Assembly (NCBI GenBank): GCA_947474905.1
Contig: CANJKQ010000100.1
Span: 1 to 5,378, forward strand
DNA: 5,378 bases
Origin: Pseudomonadota bacterium
GTDB lineage: Bacteria; Pseudomonadota; Alphaproteobacteria; Sphingomonadales; Sphingomonadaceae
Direction of reading: 5' to 3'
Shown here: positions 1-4,126 of the stretch, piece after piece
Layout: each line of letters opens with the position of its first letter
Numbering within the stretch: the stretch's first letter is position 1
Translations under genes and position numbers: made by a program
Notes under the pieces: generated by a model
Databases searched by the model: none
What the model saw: only the letters and a program-made list of their open reading frames with translations
Told to the model about the DNA's origin: nothing

Positions 1-1292
1 AAGCTGGTGGCGACGGGGGCGACATCGTCGATCGTCACGGCCCGGCGCGCGGCGAGGCCGGCGACGGCCATGCTCATGGCGATGCGGTGATCAAGATGCG
101 ACGCAATTGTCGCCCCGCCAGCGATTGGCGCGCCGCCGCTGCCGGTGATGGCGAGACCGTCGTCAAATTCCTCGAGCGCAACGCCCGATGCCGTCAGCGC
201 CGCTGCCATGGCTGCCAGGCGATCCGACTCCTTTACCCGCAACTCATGCGCGCCGCGCGCGACCGTGCGGCCCTGCGCATAGGCTGCCGCCACGAACAGC
301 GCGGGATATTCGTCAATCATGCTGGGGGCGAGGTCGGGCGGCACATCGATGGCAGTGAGGGCGGCATGGCGAACGCGCAAGTCCGCCACCGGTTCGCCGC
401 CGACAATGCGTGGGTTTTCCTCGACGATATTCGCCCCCATCATTCGTAAGGCGACGATCAGTCCCGTGCGGGTGGGGTTCATCCCCACATTGCCGATGGT
501 GACTGCCGAGCCTTCCACAATCGTCGCGGCAACAATGAAGAACGCCGCCGACGACGGATCACCAGGCACAACGATCGATTGCGGGCGGAGTTCCGCTTCG
601 CCATGCAGCGCGATGAGCTGTCCTTCGGGCGTCGCTTCAACCGTGAGCTGCGCGCCGAATCCTGCCAGCATCCGTTCGCTGTGATCGCGCGTGGCGATGG
701 GCTCGATCACCTGGGTGATGCCCGGCGTGTTGAGGCCCGCCAGCAGCACGGCCGACTTCACCTGCGCTGAGGCGACGGGAAGCGTGTAGCGGATCGGCAC
801 GGCGGGCGTCAGGCCGCGCACCATCAGCGGCAGGCGCGCGCCGGGGCTGGCGGTGATGTCGGCCCCCATCTGTGCCAGGGGGTCGATGACGCGCGCCATT
901 GGCCGTTTGCTGAGCGAGGCATCGCCGATAAAGGTCGCGGTGATGGGATGGCTGGCGACCAGCCCCATCAACAACCGGGTCGATGTGCCCGAATTGCCCA
1001 TGTCGAGTGCGCCGCCCGGCTGGAGCAAGCCGCCCACCCCGACGCCATCGACGGTCCAGCTGCCATCGGCGTTGCGCTTGATGCTGGCCCCCATGGCGCG
1101 CATCGCAGCGGCGGTGGCCAGCACATCCTCCCCCTCCAGCAATCCCTCGATCCGGCTGGTGCCGACGGCAATCGAGGCAAGCATCAGCGCGCGGTGGCTG
1201 ATCGACTTGTCACCGGGCATAGTGATCGCACCACGCAGCGGGCCGCGCGCGCCGATGGTCAGCGGCCGGGCAGGAGAGGCAAGGCTCGACAT
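1..1292 (-). CDS. aroA: 3-phosphoshikimate 1-carboxyvinyltransferase (EPSP synthase, class II), 3' end cut by window edge
   Basis: EPSP synthase transfers the enolpyruvyl group of PEP to shikimate-3-phosphate, the sixth step of the cytoplasmic shikimate pathway leading to aromatic amino acids. The visible 430 residues contain PGDKSISHR (26-34, substrate-binding Lys29 and Arg34), GEDV (54-57), GNSGTSTR (99-106, PEP-site loop), [10 protein letters not shown] (123-132), [18 protein letters not shown] (174-191), SMIDEYP (324-330, catalytic Asp327), RVKESDR (352-358, Glu355 and Arg358) and LDHRIAMS (400-407). The overall pattern resembles the class II CP4 enzyme rather than E. coli AroA. The frame is open to the left edge and stops at an ATSF motif, which in CP4 lies about 22 residues before the end, so only a short tail is missing. 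The ATG at 1290-1292 leaves a normal-length leader before PGDK; no good Shine-Dalgarno is visible. At the position of CP4 Ala100 the residue is Gly102. It is divergent from the FYDLN_acid gene. In many alphaproteobacteria cmk and rpsA follow aroA, but that region is outside the window. Confidence 0.97.
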   Translation of the reverse strand, partial: MSSLASPARPLTIGARGPLRGAITMPGDKSISHRALMLASIAVGTSRIEGLLEGEDVLATAAAMRAMGASIKRNADGSWTVDGVGVGGLLQPGGALDMGNSGTSTRLLMGLVASHPITATFIGDASLSKRPMARVIDPLAQMGADITASPGARLPLMVRGLTPAVPIRYTLPVASAQVKSAVLLAGLNTPGITQVIEPIATRDHSERMLAGFGAQLTVEATPEGQLIALHGEAELRPQSIVVPGDPSSAAFFIVAATIVEGSAVTIGNVGMNPTRTGLIVALRMMGANIVEENPRIVGGEPVADLRVRHAALTAIDVPPDLAPSMIDEYPALFVAAAYAQGRTVARGAHELRVKESDRLAAMAAALTASGVALEEFDDGLAITGSGGAPIAGGATIASHLDHRIAMSMAVAGLAARRAVTIDDVAPVATS

Positions 1293-1311
1293 TTCGCGCG
1301 GCTTTGACAGC

Positions 1312-1334
1312 GCGCTTGCGCTATGGCAAGGCGC
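1312..1334 (-). repeat. Imperfect inverted repeat in the aroA leader region
   Basis: GCGCTTGC (1312-1319) and GCAAGGCGC (1326-1334) are complementary apart from one bulged base, around a 6-nt loop at 1320-1325. In the aroA transcript this would fold into a strong hairpin starting about 20 nt upstream of the ATG, if transcription starts beyond 1334. It could be a leader structure, an operator dyad in the 114-bp divergent region, or a chance result of high GC. No recognisable promoter hexamers were found beside it. Confidence 0.35.
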
Positions 1335-1406
1335 GCCCCACTTTGCGTGGCCATGCCGCCAGGCAATCCTCCAGTTTGATGAGTTTGAAAGGGCCCAGCA
1401 CAGCCT

Positions 1407-1736
1407 ATGGTGAAGCCGGAATGGGGCACGAAGCGTACGTGCCCGAAATGCGCGACGCGCTTCTATGATCTGGGCAATGACGAGCCCGTGACGTGCATCA
1501 ATTGCGGCACGGCGTGGGAGCCGGAGCCGATTCTGAAGTCGAAGCAGCCAATGCCGTTCGACGCGCCCAAGGCGCTCGTGCCCGAAAAGGGCGATGCCGA
1601 TCTGGCGGGTGGCGACGACGAGGATCTGGACATTGTCGCCGATGACGATGGCGAAGTCTCGCCCGACGACGAAGTCGATCTGGGCGGCGACGACGATCTG
1701 GGCGTCGAAACGCCCGACGAGGACGAAGAACGCTGA
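1407..1736 (+). CDS. FYDLN_acid / TIGR02300 family zinc-ribbon protein with acidic tail
   Basis: This 109-residue protein has the hallmark of the TIGR02300/FYDLN_acid family. An N-terminal zinc-ribbon-like segment carries two CxxC pairs (Cys12-Cys15 and Cys30-Cys33) flanking the FYDL motif at 19-22. Position 23 is Gly where the family name has Asn. A middle stretch (36-60) is rich in Pro and Lys. The last ~47 residues are low-complexity and dominated by Asp and Glu with GGDDD-type repeats. Family members are found in alphaproteobacteria and have no established function; zinc binding is inferred from the four cysteines. The ATG at 1407 has only a weak, distant purine run (AAAGGG at 1388-1393). 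GTG at 1410 is the next in-frame alternative and makes almost no difference. The gene diverges from aroA and reads toward tRNA-Ala. A GC-rich inverted repeat at 1750-1771 (GCGGCG/CGCCGC) follows the stop but has no U-tract, so termination there is uncertain. Confidence 0.93.
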   Translation: MVKPEWGTKRTCPKCATRFYDLGNDEPVTCINCGTAWEPEPILKSKQPMPFDAPKALVPEKGDADLAGGDDEDLDIVADDDGEVSPDDEVDLGGDDDLGVETPDEDEER

Positions 1737-1756
1737 CGCACAGCCGCAGGCGGCGC

Positions 1757-1785
1757 TTGCAAAAACGCCGCTTGCTGTCTATGCG
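1757..1785 (+). promoter_or_regulatory. Putative promoter of tRNA-Ala
   Basis: TTGCAA (1757-1762) and TATGCG (1780-1785) are 17 bp apart and resemble sigma-70-type -35 and -10 hexamers, though each is imperfect. The following bases (CCGCTG, 1786-1791) form a GC-rich discriminator, a known feature of stringently controlled stable-RNA promoters. The predicted start near 1792 would give a leader of about 29 nt before the tRNA. The site overlaps the GC inverted repeat at 1750-1771 after the FYDLN_acid gene. The assignment rests on spacing and location only, and read-through from the upstream gene is an alternative. Confidence 0.35.
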
Positions 1786-1792
1786 CCGCTGC

Positions 1793-1812
1793 TCCGGGCT
1801 CCCAGGCCCGGA
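1793..1812 (+). repeat. GC-rich hairpin in front of tRNA-Ala
   Basis: TCCGGGC (1793-1799) and GCCCGGA (1806-1812) form a perfect 7-bp stem around a 6-nt loop, ending 8 nt before the first base of the tRNA. There is no U-tract, so it is not a textbook intrinsic terminator. It could fold in the 5' leader removed by RNase P, or act as a weak terminator for the FYDLN_acid gene upstream. Confidence 0.45.
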
Positions 1813-1820
1813 CAAGGGAC

Positions 1821-1896
1821 GGGGCCGTAGCTCAGCTGGGAGAGCGTCGCAATGGCATTGCGAAGGTCAGGGGTTCGATCCCCCTCGGCTCCACCA
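1821..1896 (+). tRNA. tRNA-Ala (anticodon GGC), CCA encoded
   Basis: The 76-nt cloverleaf is complete. The acceptor stem is GGGGCCG (1821-1827) with CGGCTCC (1886-1892). The D stem is GCTC/GAGC (1830-1833, 1842-1845). The anticodon stem is TCGCA/TGCGA around the loop ATGGCAT (1852-1858). The T arm is AGGGG-TTCGATC-CCCCT (1869-1885), followed by discriminator A1893 and encoded CCA (1894-1896). The anticodon GGC at 1854-1856 reads GCC and GCU alanine codons. The acceptor contains the G3-U70 wobble pair (G1823 with T1890), the main identity element for alanyl-tRNA synthetase. The loop carries the A32/U38 combination known to be conserved in bacterial tRNA-Ala(GGC). Confidence 0.98.
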
Positions 1897-1956
1897 TCCT
1901 GATCCCTGCCGACAGCGGCCTCTTCACCTCGCAGCGGATAGGGACGGCCTGAAGGG

Positions 1957-2544
1957 TCAGCCAGCCGATAGCGCGGTGACGATCGCGTAAAGCACCGACA
2001 GGGCGGCGAGCAGGGCGGACAGCCACACCACGCGCCAGGATTGCGCGACGAGCGCGATCGACAGCAGCACGATGGCAATCTGCAAACCGGTTTCGCTGAT
2101 TTCATAACGCTCGCCGCGTTCGGCGCCGCGATGCCCCTCGGCGCGCAGGCGATCAGCCTCAACCCGCAATTGGTCAATGCCGTGCCTGGCAGCGTCGGGA
2201 CGGCGCAGGCGCAACGCTTCGGCCTGCATTTTTGCGCGATCCTCCGCCGTCAGCGCGGTTGAGGCGGCCGCCGTTTTCAGCACCGTTTCGCGGATGATCT
2301 TGGCTTCCATATAGGCATAGGTATCGGATGCCTCGATCGTGTCGAACAAGCCAAGCCGCGTTTCGCTGGCGCTCCACACATGGATGAAGGCGAGCAGCAC
2401 CGCAAAGACCCCGACCATGATCGAGACGCGATTGCGAAAATCGCGCTCGCGCGCGCGGTCGCTGGCCTCACGGGCTTCTTCGCGTGCCTCGGCACGCTCG
2501 ATCGCGTCGTCGATCAGTTCCTTGGCGTCGGCAGGTTCGACCAT
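1957..2544 (-). CDS. DUF4337 domain-containing inner-membrane protein
   Basis: This 195-residue protein has a highly charged, probably helical cytoplasmic N-terminus (1-38, Glu/Arg/Ala rich). A first membrane segment lies at about 40-58. The soluble middle contains ASDTYAYMEAKIIRETV (72-88), which resembles the signature of DUF4337 proteins. A charged stretch at 98-147 could form a coiled coil, and two more membrane helices follow at about 153-170 and 172-191. The family has no established function; insertion in the inner membrane is inferred from the hydrophobic segments. The ATG at 2542-2544 is preceded by a good Shine-Dalgarno. The gene converges on tRNA-Ala, with 60 bp between its stop and the tRNA, and diverges from the beta-barrel gene at 2642. 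No promoter stands out clearly on this strand. The coding frame on the opposite strand through the 5' half of this gene is a shadow. Confidence 0.88.
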   Translation of the reverse strand: MVEPADAKELIDDAIERAEAREEAREASDRARERDFRNRVSIMVGVFAVLLAFIHVWSASETRLGLFDTIEASDTYAYMEAKIIRETVLKTAAASTALTAEDRAKMQAEALRLRRPDAARHGIDQLRVEADRLRAEGHRGAERGERYEISETGLQIAIVLLSIALVAQSWRVVWLSALLAALSVLYAIVTALSAG

Positions 2545-2548
2545 CGCG

Positions 2549-2553
2549 TCCTC
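2549..2553 (-). promoter_or_regulatory. Ribosome binding site of the DUF4337 gene
   Basis: GAGGA on the minus strand lies 4 nt before the ATG at 2544. It is the clearest Shine-Dalgarno in the window and supports this start codon over internal alternatives. Confidence 0.65.
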
Positions 2554-2587
2554 AATCGGCTTTCACCTCGCTGCTATGCCATTTCGG

Positions 2588-2616
2588 TTGCACGAACCCA
2601 AGGGCGATATGCTATT
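2588..2616 (+). promoter_or_regulatory. Possible promoter of the beta-barrel gene
   Basis: TTGCAC (2588-2593) resembles a -35 element. GCTATT (2611-2616), 17 bp downstream, is a poor -10 match, while TATGCT (2608-2613) is a better one at a spacing that is too short. If transcription starts near 2622, the start codon at 2609 would lie upstream of the transcript, favouring the ATG at 2642. The evidence is weak. Confidence 0.25.
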
Positions 2617-2624
2617 GGCGCCAA
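2615..2624. repeat. Perfect 10-bp palindrome TTGGCGCCAA in a divergent promoter region
   Basis: The palindrome sits between the divergent DUF4337 gene (start 2544) and beta-barrel gene (start 2642), 17 bp before the latter's ATG. Symmetric sites in such positions are often repressor or activator operators. The dyad does not extend beyond 10 bp, and a few palindromes of this length are expected by chance in 5.4 kb, so the regulatory role is only a suggestion. Confidence 0.35.
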
Positions 2625-2641
2625 CAATCATCGGGGGTGGC

Positions 2642-3451
2642 ATGACGGTCTATCGCGCATTGGCGGGCATGGCTCTTCTGGGCGTGATGAGCGTTATCCC
2701 GGCCCCCGCCATGGCGGCGCCCGAGGAAATTCAGGTCTATATCGACGATCTCGACAGCCCGGGCGAAGTGGGCCTTGATACGCACATCAATTACACCGCA
2801 ACCGGCGCCAGCACGCGCGGCGATTATCAGGGCGCGGAAGACAGTCTGCACCGGCTGCGCATCACGCCGGAATTCTCGCTGGGGCTGACGCGTCACCTGG
2901 AGGCGGGACTATATTTCCCGCTCGCCACGATTGACGGGGGCGGCCATTTCAACGTCGGCGGCGTCAAGGCGCGGCTGAAATTCATCGCCCACCCCCACAA
3001 TAATGACGATGTCTGGTATGGCGTGAATGTCGAGCTGGGCCGCGTCGACCATCGGCTCGACATCAACCCCTGGAATGCCGAGGTAAAGGGCATGCTCGGC
3101 ACGCGCACCGGCAAATGGCTGTTTGCGCTCAATACCAATGTCGACTTTGTCGTGTCAGGGCCGCAGCCTGCCCCCGCCACGCTCGAGCTGGCGACCAAGA
3201 TCGGCTATTCGATCAGCAAGCGTGTGTCTGTGGGGCTGGAAGGCTATAATGGCGTGGGCGAGCTTAAAAATCTCGGCCGGTTCGGCAGCAGCGAACAATC
3301 CATCTACGCGACGGCCGATATCGCGCTTGGCAAATGGGATTTGAACCTGGGCGTCGGTCATGGCTTTGGCGCCAATCCCGATGGATTGGTGATCAAGGCC
3401 ATTATTGGCGTGCCGATCCAGGGATTGTTGCGCCGCCTGCCCCGGCGGTGA
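2642..3451 (+). CDS. Exported, probable outer-membrane beta-barrel protein of unknown function
   Basis: This 269-residue protein starts with a clear signal peptide: Arg5, a hydrophobic core at about 6-19, and a PAPAMA motif with predicted cleavage after Ala25. The mature part is made of alternating hydrophobic and polar strands with many Gly and aromatic residues, for example 76-94, 105-117, 124-136, 157-171, 181-202, 219-229 and 231-245. This pattern fits a transmembrane beta-barrel of roughly 10-12 strands. The opening EEIQVYIDDLDSPGE (28-42) resembles uncharacterised proteins annotated as outer-membrane or transporter-like proteins, but I cannot assign a substrate. The C-terminus is RRLPRR rather than the usual terminal Phe of BAM clients, which is odd; the last strand may be at 249-258. 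ATG 2642 gives a typical signal peptide. ATG 2609, with AGGG 4 nt upstream, is an alternative adding 11 residues. The frame stays open further upstream to 2339 over the DUF4337 gene, but that part is antisense shadow. Confidence 0.82.
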   Translation: MTVYRALAGMALLGVMSVIPAPAMAAPEEIQVYIDDLDSPGEVGLDTHINYTATGASTRGDYQGAEDSLHRLRITPEFSLGLTRHLEAGLYFPLATIDGGGHFNVGGVKARLKFIAHPHNNDDVWYGVNVELGRVDHRLDINPWNAEVKGMLGTRTGKWLFALNTNVDFVVSGPQPAPATLELATKIGYSISKRVSVGLEGYNGVGELKNLGRFGSSEQSIYATADIALGKWDLNLGVGHGFGANPDGLVIKAIIGVPIQGLLRRLPRR

Positions 3452-3455
3452 CGCG

Positions 3456-3623
3456 CTACCGCCGATCGCGGAGCCAGATTACCGCCGCCAATGCCGCCCC
3501 GATGGCGACGCCCGCGAGCAAGCCGATTGAGGGTTGGCCGGTATATAGCCCGATCACCGGGCCAATCATCGCGCCCAGCGCGATCAGCACGCCGCCGCCG
3601 CGGCCATTCGACTTGTCTGCCAT
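3456..3623 (-). CDS. Small two-helix membrane protein, hypothetical
   Basis: This 55-residue protein has a short hydrophilic N-terminus (MADKSNGRGG, 1-10), two hydrophobic Gly/Ala-rich segments at about 11-26 and 33-51 separated by a YTGQPS turn (27-32), and a positively charged LRDRR end. The basic C-terminus suggests a hairpin with both ends in the cytoplasm. I do not recognise a named family. ATG 3623 is chosen because the protein then begins with a plausible short soluble tail; only a weak AGGCG lies upstream. A longer reading from a TTG at 3677 adds 18 Arg/Ala-rich residues and looks less natural. Its stop lies 4 bp from the stop of the convergent beta-barrel gene, leaving no room for a separate terminator. 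Confidence 0.6.
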   Translation of the reverse strand: MADKSNGRGGGVLIALGAMIGPVIGLYTGQPSIGLLAGVAIGAALAAVIWLRDRR

Positions 3624-3677
3624 AGCCGCGCCTGTGCCACGCCGGGCGGCGGCGCGCCAGCCCAACAAACAGGGCAA

Positions 3678-3711
3678 GCGCGGCGTTTACCAAGCCGCGT
3701 AACGCAAACGC
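3678..3711. repeat. Two overlapping inverted repeats in the intergenic gap 3624-3782
   Basis: CGCGGC (3679-3684) pairs with GCCGCG (3694-3699) across a 9-nt loop, and GCGTTT (3683-3688) pairs with AAACGC (3706-3711). The two stems share bases 3683-3684, so they are mutually exclusive. The site lies 72 to 105 bp before the small gene at 3783. It may be a leader structure or simply GC-rich chance pairing; there is no U-run after either stem. Confidence 0.25.
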
Positions 3712-3782
3712 TGGGGCTGCTCTCCTAAAAGCCCGCTCGCCGAGCCTCGCAAAGCCCGGTGCCGGAAACGAGAGACTGCCGA

Positions 3783-3995
3783 ATGACGATCACCCCCTAT
3801 GTCGCCGATCATCGCGTGCTGGCGGATGCCGTCGAGCTGATCGCGCATTATGGCGATGATGCGGGATTCGAGGCTGCGGCACGCGCCGATCGCAGTCGCG
3901 ATGTCGGCAATCACATCCATTTTTGCCGCTGGCGCCAGATCGAGCGGCTGATTCTGGTAATGAGCCTCGATCGCCCGGTCGGCACGGTTCACTAA
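3783..3995 (+). CDS. Small soluble protein, possibly DUF6961-like, hypothetical
   Basis: This 70-residue protein has no signal peptide. Its core runs A-VELIAHYGDD-AGFEAAARAD (24-44), followed by CRWRQIERLI (56-65). This recalls small alphaproteobacterial proteins of the DUF6961 type, built on a pattern of HG..A...A..RAD, a GD/GN turn and a W..I..AI..L helix. The resemblance is from memory and needs a profile search. It probably forms two or three helices and has no visible catalytic motif. ATG 3783 is preferred over ATG 3759 because the family-like proteins begin just before the first helix; neither has a strong Shine-Dalgarno (GAGAGA at 3770-3775 is the nearest purine run). A hairpin follows 13 nt after the stop. 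The antisense frame at 3687-3992 is a shadow. Confidence 0.6.
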   Translation: MTITPYVADHRVLADAVELIAHYGDDAGFEAAARADRSRDVGNHIHFCRWRQIERLILVMSLDRPVGTVH

Positions 3996-4008
3996 GGTTT
4001 ATCAGATT

Positions 4009-4027
4009 GCCGCCGTCAGTCGGCGGT
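4009..4027 (+). terminator. Possible terminator hairpin after the small gene at 3783
   Basis: CCGCCG (4010-4015) and CGGCGG (4021-4026) form a perfect 6-bp stem around a 5-nt loop, extended by a G-U pair (4009/4027). It starts 13 nt after the stop codon. Only two T residues follow directly (TTCT), so it is a weak intrinsic terminator at best. It would separate the small gene from tamA. Confidence 0.4.
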
Positions 4028-4126
4028 TCTGGCAGCGGCCAACGGCGCGGCCGGCGCGCTGAAAAGTAGGCGCGAACTTAACGCAGGCTCTTGTCGCTGG
4101 CGGCGTGGCACCGCTAAGCCGCTGTC

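Noticed and set aside
853..1413. A 186-residue open frame on the plus strand opposite aroA, with further plus-strand frames at 87-449, 319-684 and 948-1307.
   Set aside because: The minus strand encodes an unambiguous EPSP synthase throughout. Long antisense frames are expected in GC-rich coding DNA, and these translations have low-complexity Ala/Arg/Pro composition with no domain.
1463..1815. Minus-strand Ser/Arg-rich frames (1463-1762, 1498-1815) opposite the FYDLN_acid gene.
   Set aside because: They are mirror images of the repetitive Asp/Glu codons of the acidic tail on the plus strand.
1908..1919. GCCG-ACAG-CGGC hairpin after the tRNA as a terminator.
   Set aside because: The stem is only 4 bp and is not followed by a T-run.
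1779..2177. Minus-strand frames (1779-2177 and 1832-2026) crossing the tRNA and containing GIEPLTFAMPLRRSPS.
   Set aside because: That peptide is the well-known false translation of the antisense strand of a tRNA gene. The tRNA cloverleaf here is complete, and the DUF4337 gene occupies the rest in another frame.
2339..2641. N-terminal extension of the beta-barrel gene (101 extra residues in the same open frame).
   Set aside because: It lies antisense to the DUF4337 gene, is Ser/Arg/Ala-rich, and would bury a good signal peptide in the middle of the protein.
3728..3758. Direct repeat AAAGCCCG (3728-3735 and 3751-3758) with a GCTCG-C-CGAGC dyad (3735-3745) between the copies.
   Set aside because: The repeats are 8 bp and the dyad is too tight to form a hairpin. 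In GC-rich intergenic DNA this is plausible by chance, and nothing else points to an operator.
3687..3992. A 101-residue minus-strand frame opposite the small gene at 3783.
   Set aside because: The plus-strand product has more natural composition and resembles a known small-protein pattern. The two cannot both be readily supported, and the minus frame has no recognisable feature.
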